From contig JAAUPU010000307.1 of assembly GCA_012032975.1 (NCBI GenBank), positions 1 to 5,175 on the forward strand: a stretch of DNA of 5,175 nt, given 5' to 3'. The stretch's first letter is position 1; each line of letters opens with the position of its first letter. The notes beneath the pieces are model-generated. The model saw only the letters and a program-made list of their open reading frames with translations. It was not told the origin of the DNA and did not search any database. The DNA is from Caldilineaceae bacterium. GTDB lineage: Bacteria; Chloroflexota; Anaerolineae; Caldilineales; Caldilineaceae. The translations under genes were made by a program, and so were the position numbers. Positions 1 to 5,175 of this stretch are shown one piece after another.

Positions 1-1
1 A

Positions 2-970
2 GCGATTCGCAACCCGTACGGCCGGCCGGCCTATGATCTGTTTCAGGCCCATAACCGCCACCTGGTGCAGCAAAACCGGCTGGATCGGCTCTGGCTACGC
101 GGCACTGCACTGCGACTCCACAAGAGAATGCACAGTTGGGATGTGGAGACAGATCAAGGCAAGCTAAGCGCGCGCCGTATCCTACTGGCGCTGGGACGCA
201 CGGACCTGGCGTGGCCGGTGTGGAGCAGCGCGCTACGCCAAGCCAAGGACAGAACCTCAAGCAGCGCACCGATTCATCACCTCTTTGAGGAATCGTTTGA
301 CATAGCGTCCGTCCCTTCGTGGCGTCACCTTGTTGTGGTCGGTGGTGGTATCTCCGCGGCACAGGTCGCCTGTTCCTTATCTGAGCGGGCAGGCCGAGAT
401 GGATTCAATGGCCGCGTCACCCTGTTGATGCGCCATCCCGTGCGCAAAGCCCACTTCGATAGTCACCCCTGTTGGAACGGTCCGAAATGTCTGAAAAAGT
501 TTCATCATACGGCCGACTATGCACAGCGTCGCGCCCAGATCGCCGAGGGACGCTACCGGGGTACGATTCCCCACGACGTGATGCGCGTGGTGGAGTGTCA
601 TTGTGAGGAAGAGACGCTGGACTTGTGTCAGGATCAGGTATTTGCTGCACAGCTCCTGCCATCGCAGCAGAGGGCATCGGCAGAGGTCCGCCTACGGCTT
701 GCCAGCGGCGCCACGATCAACGCCGACCGCATCATCCTTGCGACCGGCTTTGACCAAAGACGCCCCGGCGGTGATCTAGTTGAGAAAGCTGTTACCGCAC
801 ATGGGTTGCGCTGTGCCCCCTGTGGCTATCCCATTGTTGACCCACAGCTTCAATGGTGCGATGGCCTTCATGTAACGGGTCCGCTGGCTGAGTTGGAGTT
901 GGGTGCAACCGCCCCCAACATTCGCGGCGCACGGATGGCCGTTGAGCGATTAAGGAAGGTGAGTATGTAA
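2..970 (+). CDS. FAD/NAD(P)-binding oxidoreductase, N-hydroxylase-like (5' end missing)
   Basis: The reading frame is open at the left edge, so the true start and the N-terminal FAD-binding GxGxxG motif lie outside the window; 322 residues remain. What is seen: a second Rossmann motif, VVVGGGISAAQVA (341-361 encodes GGGISAA), which would bind NADPH; a segment HPCWNGPK near 461-484; and an ATGF motif (740-751), the C-terminal ATG(F/Y) signature of flavin monooxygenases and amino-acid N-hydroxylases of the SidA/IucD/PvdA kind. In that family the enzyme hydroxylates the side-chain amine of ornithine or lysine for metal-chelator synthesis, but related proteins of unknown substrate are common. The gene ends about 150 bases before the zinc-importer lipoprotein on the same strand, so a link to metal uptake is possible but only inferred. 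The frame is undisturbed, unlike the next two genes. The oxidoreductase class is well supported; the substrate is unknown. Confidence 0.75.
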   Translation, partial: AIRNPYGRPAYDLFQAHNRHLVQQNRLDRLWLRGTALRLHKRMHSWDVETDQGKLSARRILLALGRTDLAWPVWSSALRQAKDRTSSSAPIHHLFEESFDIASVPSWRHLVVVGGGISAAQVACSLSERAGRDGFNGRVTLLMRHPVRKAHFDSHPCWNGPKCLKKFHHTADYAQRRAQIAEGRYRGTIPHDVMRVVECHCEEETLDLCQDQVFAAQLLPSQQRASAEVRLRLASGATINADRIILATGFDQRRPGGDLVEKAVTAHGLRCAPCGYPIVDPQLQWCDGLHVTGPLAELELGATAPNIRGARMAVERLRKVSM

Positions 971-1121
971 CTGGTAAGAGACGGATCCAGAAGGGAGTTC
1001 GAGGCGGTCGTGAGTGGGACTATCGTCTTCTACCGGCGAATAACGGCCGCGGATTACCTCTGTTTAAGATGAGCCAAGACTACGTTCAACTCTTCTGATG
1101 CTGAAAGGCGAAGAAACAAGA
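971..1121. other. intergenic region upstream of the metal-importer genes
   Basis: These 150 bases separate the oxidoreductase from the lipoprotein gene. I see no ORF of note, no clear -35/-10 pair and no AT-rich palindrome of the kind bound by Zur or other Fur-family regulators. A weak purine-rich stretch (AAAGGCGAAG, about 1104-1113) lies 8 bases before the chosen ATG at 1122 and could serve as a ribosome binding site. The gap is long enough for an own promoter, but none can be pointed to. Confidence 0.4.
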
Positions 1122-1361
1122 ATGCAAACCCAACGCTTTACCCATGCCCGACTGGGCGCACTGATCGCCCTTCTCTTCCTGTTGACGGCCTGCACCGTGC
1201 CGGCCGCGCCGCCCGCACCACCTGCGGCATCCGACCCGGATGCACCGCTGACGGTTGTTGCAACCTACAGCATTCTGGGCGACCTGGTAGCGAATGTGGG
1301 CGGCGAGCATGTGGACGTCGTCACGCTGGTCGGTCCGGATGGCGAACGCCCACACCTTTGA
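1122..1361 (+). CDS. fragment 1: signal peptide and start of ZnuA-type N-lobe
   Basis: This is the first reading frame of the broken lipoprotein, ending at TGA after PDGERPHL. The signal peptide has a basic start, a hydrophobic core (ALIALLFLL) and the lipobox LTAC, so the mature protein would be lipid-anchored at Cys24. The text then follows the family: TVVATYSILGDLVANVGG, then VGPDG. The next expected residues, DAHTFEP, appear only if one A is removed at 1345/1346. Everything after that point in this frame (ERPHL) is off-frame. Confidence 0.8.
   Translation: MQTQRFTHARLGALIALLFLLTACTVPAAPPAPPAASDPDAPLTVVATYSILGDLVANVGGEHVDVVTLVGPDGERPHL
1345..1346 (+). other. frameshift site 1 (one extra A)
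   Basis: The bases GGCGAACGCCCAC read GERPH then stop. Dropping one A gives GGC GAC GCC CAC, coding GDAH, and continues into TFEP: the invariant first zinc-ligand motif of the ZnuA family. The position is fixed to within two bases by this motif. Confidence 0.85.
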
Positions 1362-1689
1362 ACCGACCCCGGCCGACAGTGTGGCGCTCACCCAGGCAGC
1401 CCTGATCTTTGAAAACGGCCTCGAATTCGAGACCTGGCTCGACGATCTCTACACGGCTGCCGGCGCAGGCGCGGAACGGGTGGTCGTGAGCGATGGGATT
1501 GCGCTCCGTGCAATGGAGGAGGACCACGACGAACACGGTGACGATGAACACGGTGACGAGGAACATGTCCACGAGCACGGCGAGGAGGAACATGCCGACG
1601 ACGAACACGACCATGGCGATGTTGCGCCCAAGCGGCTGGTCATTGCCGATGGCGCTTCCCCCCGTGGTGCATCTCCTCGATGTCGGTGA
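1348..1689 (+). CDS. fragment 2: N-lobe with first zinc ligand and His-rich loop
   Basis: This frame carries [21 protein letters not shown] (the ligand His77 and the following helix of the N-lobe), [13 protein letters not shown], and then an acidic His-rich loop of about 35 residues. It ends with [11 protein letters not shown], which is already the first strand of the AztD-like propeller. After the run of six C it goes off frame and stops at TGA 1687-1689. The direct run from loop into propeller without a new signal peptide or start codon is the best evidence that the propeller is an insertion and not a separate gene. Confidence 0.75.
   Translation, partial: AHTFEPTPADSVALTQAALIFENGLEFETWLDDLYTAAGAGAERVVVSDGIALRAMEEDHDEHGDDEHGDEEHVHEHGEEEHADDEHDHGDVAPKRLVIADGASPRGASPRCR
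1519..1620 (+). repeat. first His-rich acidic loop encoded by imperfect 15-base repeats
   Basis: The stretch encodes units such as [20 protein letters not shown] and DEHDH. The first two 15-base units (1528-1542 and 1543-1557) differ at one base (GACGAACACGGTGAC and GATGAACACGGTGAC). Such loops in zinc-specific binding proteins sit beside the metal site and loosely bind or relay zinc. Repeats of this kind are prone to unit gain and loss. Confidence 0.8.
1658..1663 (+). other. frameshift site 2 (one extra C in a run of six)
   Basis: With six C the frame reads [12 protein letters not shown] and stops. With five C it reads [22 protein letters not shown], the expected first blade of the propeller. 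A homopolymer of this kind is a typical place for sequencing or replication slippage. Confidence 0.85.
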
Positions 1690-2401
1690 AGGTGAAATCC
1701 TGGCGAGCTACGAAGTAGCCGGACCGGCGCGCGTCTACGTTGGGGCCGACGAGACCCTGGCCTATACCGTGCAAACCGACGCCAACCAGGTCAACGTCAT
1801 CGACAGCGGCGTGCGCTTCGTGCCCCACGAGGACCATTTCGACCTCGACCTGACCGACCCGGCGCTGCTCGACTTCGCCCTGGATGGTCCAACTCCCATT
1901 CATTTCGTGGCCCATGACGGCCTCATCGCCATCTTCAACGACAGTGATGGTACAGCGGCCATCTTCTCTGACAGCGCGGCGCGTAGCAACGGCGACGTTG
2001 TCATCGTCGCTAGCGGCCGCCCCCATCACGGCGTCGCGGTTCCGATGGACGATCTGGTGGTGATCTCCCTGCCCAACTCTGATGATCCTGATGCTGCGCT
2101 GCCGGTCGGCGTGGCGGTGCGCACGCTGGACGGCGAGGAGCTCGCCGCCTTCGCCGAATGTCCTGGACTGCACGGCGAGGCGAGTATCGGCCATGACGCC
2201 ATCGCCTTTGGCTGCGCCGACGGCGTGCTGATCCTGGAACGTGACAGTGACAACTGGACAACCCGCAAGATTGCCAACCCGGCTGAGAACCCTGACGAAG
2301 CGCGCGTCGGCACACTCTATTACAGTGAGGCGTCAGGGCTGCTGGCGGGCAACTGGAGCCGCCAGGGGCTGACGCTGTTCGACCTGGAGGCGGCGTCATG
2401 A
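1664..2401 (+). CDS. fragment 3: AztD-like zinc metallochaperone propeller, main part
   Basis: This frame encodes about 245 residues of a beta-propeller resembling AztD, which in AztABCD systems is a periplasmic zinc chaperone that transfers zinc directly to the binding protein AztC. Recognisable segments: [18 protein letters not shown] and VNVIDSGV (blade strands), PHEDHFDLD (His/Asp-rich), [17 protein letters not shown] (His301 and His302 of the joined protein), CPGLHGEA (Cys346, His350) and [10 protein letters not shown] (Cys364). The two cysteines could form a disulfide outside the cell. An ATG exists at 1493 in this frame but gives only off-frame Thr/Met-rich text before 1664, so it is not a credible start. 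The frame ends at TGA 2399-2401, overlapping the ATG of fragment 4; the propeller is incomplete without that fragment. Confidence 0.75.
   Translation: MVHLLDVGEGEILASYEVAGPARVYVGADETLAYTVQTDANQVNVIDSGVRFVPHEDHFDLDLTDPALLDFALDGPTPIHFVAHDGLIAIFNDSDGTAAIFSDSAARSNGDVVIVASGRPHHGVAVPMDDLVVISLPNSDDPDAALPVGVAVRTLDGEELAAFAECPGLHGEASIGHDAIAFGCADGVLILERDSDNWTTRKIANPAENPDEARVGTLYYSEASGLLAGNWSRQGLTLFDLEAAS
2396..2398 (+). other. frameshift site 3 (one base missing)
   Basis: The propeller text ends FDLEAAS then TGA, while the frame one base back continues [16 protein letters not shown], the next propeller blade. Adding one base before ATG 2398 joins them without loss. An ATGA overlap between two true genes could look the same, but the fragment starting here lacks a signal peptide and begins mid-propeller, so it cannot work as an extracytoplasmic protein by itself. 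Confidence 0.7.
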
Positions 2402-3363
2402 CGCCGGTCATCCTGCCTGTGCCCATGTGGGCATTCACCTGGAGCGAGTACGACCCCCATCAGGTGCTGGCGCTGACCATCGATGGCAGCCTGCACACCA
2501 TCGACGGCGAAACTGGGGAGATTCTGGGCAGTGTGGCAGTCGTCGATGCCTTTGAGCTGCCGCAGCAAGGCGAAGAAGGGGTGCTGCGCCCGGCATTGAC
2601 CGCTGCCGGCGACATGGCCTACATCAGCAGCCCCAATACGGGTGAAGTCGTTGAGGTCCACGTCCCGCACCTGGAAGTGGATCGCCGGCTGGCAGTTGAG
2701 GGCGCTCCCTTCTCCCTGGCCCCGTTCGGCGCGATGGCCGATCCCCACGCCCATGACCACGAGGAGGAGGCTGCGGATGGCTACGAGCATGAAGAGCATG
2801 CCGACGAACACGGTCACCACCACGGCGAATTCGATCCACACGTTTGGCATGATGTGGCCAACGCCATGGCCATGGTCGAGGCGATTCGCGATGCCCTTAG
2901 CGCCGCCGACCCGGCCAACGCCGAGGCCTATGCCGCCAACGCCGAGGCCTATCTGGCCGAGTTGGCCGAACTCGACGGCTGGGTGACGGCGCAGATCGAG
3001 CGCATTCCCTCAGAACGGCGCAAGCTGGTCACCGCCCACGACACCTTTGGCTACTTCACACAACGGTACGGTCTTGAGGTCGTCGGTACTGCCCTTGGCT
3101 CCCTCTCCACCGAAGCCGCCGACCCGTCTGCCGGTGAGCTGGCCGCGCTGATTGAACAGATTCAGGCCGAAGGGGTGTCAGCGCTCTTTGCCGAGAATGT
3201 AAGCAATCCCGCGCTGATCGAACGCATTGCCCAGGAGACGGGCGTCAAGGTTGGCGAGCCGCTCTACACCGATGCGCTGGGCGCGGAAGGGAGTGATAGC
3301 GCGACCTATATCGAGATGGTGCGCCACAATGTGAATGCCATTGTTGCAGCGCTGAGCGAATAG
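2398..3363 (+). CDS. fragment 4: last propeller blades, second His-rich loop and ZnuA C-part
   Basis: This 321-residue frame opens with propeller text ([54 protein letters not shown]), passes through an acidic His-rich stretch, and ends with a complete ZnuA C-part: DPHVWHD with metal ligand His573, the helix [26 protein letters not shown] with His639, the conserved [37 protein letters not shown] and LYTDALG with Asp717. The change from AztD-like to ZnuA-like text occurs within one undisturbed reading frame, so this right-hand junction of the fusion owes nothing to any frame correction. It stops at TAG 3361-3363, 21 bases before the ATPase start. Confidence 0.85.
   Translation: MTPVILPVPMWAFTWSEYDPHQVLALTIDGSLHTIDGETGEILGSVAVVDAFELPQQGEEGVLRPALTAAGDMAYISSPNTGEVVEVHVPHLEVDRRLAVEGAPFSLAPFGAMADPHAHDHEEEAADGYEHEEHADEHGHHHGEFDPHVWHDVANAMAMVEAIRDALSAADPANAEAYAANAEAYLAELAELDGWVTAQIERIPSERRKLVTAHDTFGYFTQRYGLEVVGTALGSLSTEAADPSAGELAALIEQIQAEGVSALFAENVSNPALIERIAQETGVKVGEPLYTDALGAEGSDSATYIEMVRHNVNAIVAALSE
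2740..2832 (+). repeat. second His-rich acidic stretch
   Basis: This encodes [10 protein letters not shown], then [16 protein letters not shown] just before the DPHVWHD ligand motif. It is where the His-rich loop of an ordinary ZnuA would end. It shares the words EEHAD and EHxH with the first loop; at DNA level 2797-2812 matches 1591-1609 except for one extra codon in the latter. Confidence 0.75.
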
Positions 3364-3448
3364 CCTGTGTTGCGCGTTCCATACATGGCCGGTGCGGATC
3401 GCACGCCACTGACTGGCGCTCCCGCAGTCAGCGCGGTCCGCATCGCGC

Positions 3449-3451
3449 TCG
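3449..3451 (+). other. frameshift site 4 (one base missing)
   Basis: The frame from ATG 3385 reads PAVSAVRIAL; one base to the side the text is RYPSHEAPALLDLTITVPVG. Adding one base, for example C before GCTATCC, gives a smooth ATPase N-terminus. The exact site is less certain than the others because the N-terminus is poorly conserved. Confidence 0.6.
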
Positions 3452-3533
3452 CTATCCATCCCACGAAGCCCCGGCGCTGCTCGATCTGACGATCACCGTG
3501 CCGGTGGGGGCGCGTGTTGCCCTGGTGGGAGCT

Positions 3534-3536
3534 AAA
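3534..3536 (+). other. frameshift site 5 (one extra A, inside Walker A)
   Basis: GGAGCTAAATGGCGCCGGCAAG reads GAKWRRQ. With AA in place of AAA it reads GANGAGKST, an exact Walker A loop. This is the most clear-cut of the six indels, and if real it would abolish ATP binding. Confidence 0.95.
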
Positions 3537-3619
3537 TGGCGCCGGCAAGTCAACGTTGCTCAAGCTGCTCGTCGGTCTGCTGCCGTTGCAGCAGGGCACG
3601 CTCAGCCTCTATGGTCACC

Positions 3620-3622
3620 GCT
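3620..3622 (+). other. frameshift site 6 (one base missing)
   Basis: After Walker A the frame reads LLPLQQGTLSLYGHR and then nonsense. One added base, such as a second C in ACCGCTGG, gives GHRLAHVRQRVAYLAQRSEID, running into the Q-loop. Confidence 0.85.
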
Positions 3623-4152
3623 GGCCCACGTGCGCCAGCGGGTGGCCTATCTGGCCCAGCGCAGCGAAATCGATTGGCGTTTCCCCATGACTGTGGCGCG
3701 GTTGGTTGGGACAGGACGCTACAGCCGCCGCGGCTGGCTGCGTGGCCTGACCTCATCCGACCGTCAGGCTGTAGCCGCCGTCATGGCCCAGCTTCAGATT
3801 GACCACCTGGCCGACCGCCAAATCGGTCAGCTATCGGGTGGTCAGCAGCAGCGTACGCTGTTGGCCCGCGCCCTGGCCCAAGAGGCCGACTTGCTGCTGC
3901 TTGACGAGCCGCTCAACGCCGTCGACGCCGAGACCCGCTCGATCATCACCGGCGTGCTCGACGACCTCAAGGCGCAGCGGAAGACGGTTCTCATTGCCAC
4001 CCACGACCTGGGTCGCCTGGAACACGACTTCGACGGCGCCCTCTACCTGAGCGAAGGTCGAGAAACATCGCCACCCCCGGGCAGTTTCGTCGGGATTCAG
4101 GTGGGCGGGGAGACCATAGATGATGGGCAACAAGCGCAGACACAAGAGTACC

Positions 4153-4178
4153 GATCACCCAATCACCTGATCACCCAA
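4153..4178 (+). repeat. two direct copies of GATCACCCAA
   Basis: The 10-mer GATCACCCAA occurs at 4153-4162 and again at 4169-4178, with a related AATCACCT between. It lies in the extreme 3' end of the ATPase frame, just before the permease ATG, where the protein text (SPNHLITQTP) is not recognisable. It may be a small intergenic-type repeat that the ATPase frame happens to read through. Confidence 0.6.
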
Positions 4179-4183
4179 ACTCC

Positions 4184-4987
4184 ATGATCAACTGGCTGCT
4201 CGAACCCTTTCAATTCACCTTTATGCGTTTTGGTCTTCTGGCCGTTGCGCTGGTTGGCTTGACGTGCGCCGTGATTGGCGTCTACGTGGTGCTGCGCCGG
4301 ATGGCCTTTATCGGCGACGCACTGGCGCACACGGTTTTGCCGGGGCTGGTGATCGCCTATCTGAACAGCTGGAACTTGGTCGGAGGAGCGATCATGGCAG
4401 GAATGGCGACCGCGCTGCTGATCGGCTGGTTGGCGCAACGGCAGGAGATCCGCGAAGACACGGCCATCGGGATCGTCTTCACCGGCATGTTTGCGCTGGG
4501 GATTCTTCTCATGAGCACGGTACGCTCCTTTCGCGACTTCACCCACATTCTGTTCGGCAACATCTTGGGCGTGACGCCGCAGCATATTGGCTTCATCGCA
4601 GGCGTGGCAGTGATTGTGTTGCTGGTGGTGGCGCTCTTCTACAAGGAACTGGAGTTGTCATCGGTCGATCCCGGCTACGCGCTGGCCATCGGCCTGCCTG
4701 TCAACGGGCTACGCTATCTGCTGCTCTGTCTGCTTGCCCTCACCGTCGTCAGTGCGATTCAAGCCGTGGGGGTCGTGTTGACCAGCGCCCTGCTCGTGAC
4801 GCCGGCAGCAGCAGCGTCGCTCTTGACCCGCCGACTCATCCCCATGAAGGCAGTCGCCGTGCTCATCGCTGTGGGGTCTGGCGTGGCTGGCCTCTATGTT
4901 TCCTACTATGCCAGCGTCTCCTCCGGCGCGGCGATCGTGTTGGTCTGCACGCTGGTGTTTGTCGTCGTGTGGCTGGTGAGGCGGTGA
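4184..4987 (+). CDS. metal ABC transporter permease (ZnuB/AztB-type, ABC-3 family)
   Basis: An intact 267-residue integral membrane protein, of usual length for the family. Hydrophobic segments lie near residues 14-36, 51-60, 66-84, 94-112, 134-152, 176-206, 222-242 and 249-265, fitting seven to eight helices. Family text is plain: RRMAFIGDALAHTVLPGL (38-55), EDTAIGIVFTGMFALGI (91-107), the segment KELELSSVDPGYALAIGL (154-171) that meets the ATPase, and AVGVVLTSALLVTPAAAASL (194-213). It forms the channel through which zinc released by the lipoprotein crosses the membrane. Its ATG overlaps the ATPase stop by ATGA, and no ribosome binding site precedes it, so translation is probably coupled. 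That it is undamaged while both partners carry three indels each is odd for a decaying operon. Confidence 0.93.
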   Translation: MINWLLEPFQFTFMRFGLLAVALVGLTCAVIGVYVVLRRMAFIGDALAHTVLPGLVIAYLNSWNLVGGAIMAGMATALLIGWLAQRQEIREDTAIGIVFTGMFALGILLMSTVRSFRDFTHILFGNILGVTPQHIGFIAGVAVIVLLVVALFYKELELSSVDPGYALAIGLPVNGLRYLLLCLLALTVVSAIQAVGVVLTSALLVTPAAAASLLTRRLIPMKAVAVLIAVGSGVAGLYVSYYASVSSGAAIVLVCTLVFVVVWLVRR

Positions 4988-5050
4988 ATGATCGGTCTGG
5001 ATGATCGTCGCTGACATTCCCGACGAAGGTATGTAGATATCAAACAAGAG

Positions 5051-5086
5051 CCTAACGCCAAAAATCAGCTGATTTTACTTGTTAGG
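5051..5086. terminator. nested inverted repeat between convergent genes, possible bidirectional terminator
   Basis: A perfect 16-bp palindrome, AAAATCAGCTGATTTT (5061-5076), sits exactly centred between CCTAAC (5051-5056) and GTTAGG (5081-5086), with four unpaired bases on each side. It lies 63 bases past the permease stop and immediately after the stop of the - strand frame, where a shared terminator would be expected. The stem is AT-rich and no long T run follows on either strand, so it is not a textbook intrinsic terminator; a regulator-binding site is the alternative. Confidence 0.45.
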
Positions 5087-5174
5087 GCCGGTTTCTCTTA
5101 TGTTTTTCCATTAGCCCTAGGATTTCGCTTGCCAGGTCTTCAGCCCTTTCTGGAGTATCACACCGGCTTGCCTG
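5082..5174 (-). CDS. C-terminal end of an unidentified gene
   Basis: On the - strand a frame enters from the right edge and runs 30 codons to TAA at 5084-5082, reading CDTPERAEDLASEILGLM and ending EKHKRNRP. The text looks like a genuine protein end: an amphipathic helix with regular charged/leucine spacing and a basic tail. The stop is followed at once by the palindrome. I do not recognise the family. With so short a piece, chance openness cannot be excluded. Confidence 0.4.
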   Translation of the reverse strand, partial: QASRCDTPERAEDLASEILGLMEKHKRNRP

Positions 5175-5175
5175 G

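Larger units (their letters stand above)
1122..3363 (+). pseudogene. zinc-binding lipoprotein (ZnuA/AztC-type) with inserted AztD-like propeller; three frameshifts
   Basis: Joined across three single-base indels (about 1345, 1658-1663, 2397), the product is about 746 residues. Order: lipoprotein signal peptide 1-23 with lipobox LTAC and Cys24; Pro/Ala linker; ZnuA N-part 43-130 with DAHTFEP (His77, first metal ligand); acidic His-rich loop 132-166; AztD-like beta-propeller about 168-536; second His-rich stretch 540-570; ZnuA C-part 571-746 with DPHVWHD (His573), AHDTFGYF (His639) and YTDAL (Asp717). Those four residues match the metal-ligand set of cluster A-I binding proteins. Without the insert it would be about 375 residues, close to a normal ZnuA with signal peptide. 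It should capture zinc outside the membrane and deliver it to the permease encoded downstream. ATG 1122 is preferred because it begins a proper signal peptide; ATG 1098 in frame is an alternative. Whether the indels are genuine or assembly errors cannot be told; motif preservation favours error or very recent damage. Manganese as substrate is less likely given the His-rich loops and AztD similarity. Confidence 0.85.
3385..4187 (+). pseudogene. metal ABC transporter ATP-binding protein (ZnuC/AztA-type), three frameshifts
   Basis: Corrected for indels at about 3450, 3534-3536 and 3621, this is an ABC ATPase of about 267 residues, normal for the family. Order of motifs: RYPSHEAPALLDL (aromatic A-loop region), VALVGANGAGKST (Walker A, readable only after removing one A), YLAQRSEIDWRFPMTV (Q-loop in the form typical of zinc/manganese importers), LSGGQQQR (3831-3854, ABC signature), LLLLDEPL (Walker B with catalytic Glu), D-loop NAVDAET, and IATHDLG (switch His). 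It powers import through the permease it overlaps. ATG 3385 has no clear ribosome binding site; GTG 3367 is an in-frame alternative. The last 45 or so residues (after LYLSEGRE) are unlike a usual ATPase tail and may be little conserved or off-frame. From 3622 to the stop the frame is undisturbed, beginning VRQRVAYL. Confidence 0.85.

Noticed and set aside
971..1121. Zur-type operator or sigma-70 promoter before the lipoprotein gene
   Set aside because: I looked for an AT-rich palindrome and for spaced -35/-10 boxes. Only weak partial matches such as TAAGAT near 1067 are present, without a partner element.
1321..1643. Long - strand ORFs opposite the His-rich region (Val/Phe- or Ser/Cys-rich)
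   Set aside because: They are complements of the GAC/GAA/CAC repeat, with low-complexity products resembling no protein; the + strand reading explains the sequence.
1493..1663. ATG-started extension of the propeller frame (Thr/Met/Arg-rich text) as the N-terminus of a separate AztD
   Set aside because: It is the out-of-frame reading of the His-rich repeat (GAACAC read as NT/TT words), has no signal peptide, and the correct frame at this place gives proper ZnuA and loop text.
1640..2850. Overlapping - strand ORFs of 142 to 184 residues
   Set aside because: GC-rich DNA leaves long open antisense frames; their text is Arg/His/Pro-rich without motifs, while the + strand gives recognisable AztD and ZnuA sequence.
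1345..3622. Programmed ribosomal frameshifting
   Set aside because: Six shifts of both signs in two genes, mostly without slippery heptamers or downstream structures, and one inside Walker A, are not a plausible recoding scheme.
4264..5004. A 246-residue + strand ORF overlapping the permease
   Set aside because: It is the Arg/Gly-rich shadow frame of the permease, whose own frame shows clear membrane helices and family motifs.
1..5175. Insertion sequences, CRISPR arrays, tRNA or rRNA genes
   Set aside because: No transposase text, regularly spaced repeats, terminal inverted repeats with target duplication or tRNA-like cloverleaf was found on either strand.

Overview
The window is a GC-rich bacterial fragment with one cluster on the + strand. 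It runs from the 3' end of a flavin-dependent oxidoreductase, through a complete high-affinity metal (most likely zinc) ABC importer of the ZnuABC/AztABC type, to the last 30 codons of an unidentified convergent gene on the - strand. The style of the proteins (proline-rich lipoprotein linker, acidic His-rich loops, an ATPase with an EIDWRFPMTV-like Q-loop) reminds me of Chloroflexota. That placement is an impression, not something the sequence proves.

Layout: 2-970, C-terminal 322 residues of an FAD/NAD(P)-binding protein resembling amino-acid N-hydroxylases. 971-1121, about 150 bases without a gene. 1122-3363, a zinc-binding lipoprotein broken into four reading frames by three single-base indels. 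3385-4187, the ABC ATPase, broken by three more indels. 4184-4987, the intact permease, which overlaps the ATPase by ATGA. 4988-5081, an intergenic stretch with a 16-bp perfect palindrome inside a longer inverted repeat. 5082-5174, the end of a - strand gene.

The main result comes from joining the four frames of the substrate-binding protein. The joined product has about 746 residues and unusual architecture. The ZnuA/AztC-type solute-binding fold is interrupted at its His-rich loop by an entire beta-propeller of about 370 residues. The propeller resembles AztD, the periplasmic zinc metallochaperone that in other bacteria is a separate protein handing zinc to AztC. All four expected metal ligands of the binding protein (H77, H573, H639, D717 in my numbering) survive, two before and after the insert. 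The insert is bracketed by two similar acidic His-rich stretches. If real, this is a zinc chaperone built into its own receptor.

A caution applies throughout. The six indels fall within about 2.3 kb, while the flanking oxidoreductase and permease read cleanly. Either the two genes are decaying or, as I think more likely because every catalytic and metal-binding motif is preserved once the frame is corrected, the assembly carries indel errors. The domain order does not depend on which explanation is right, because all pieces are collinear on one strand.
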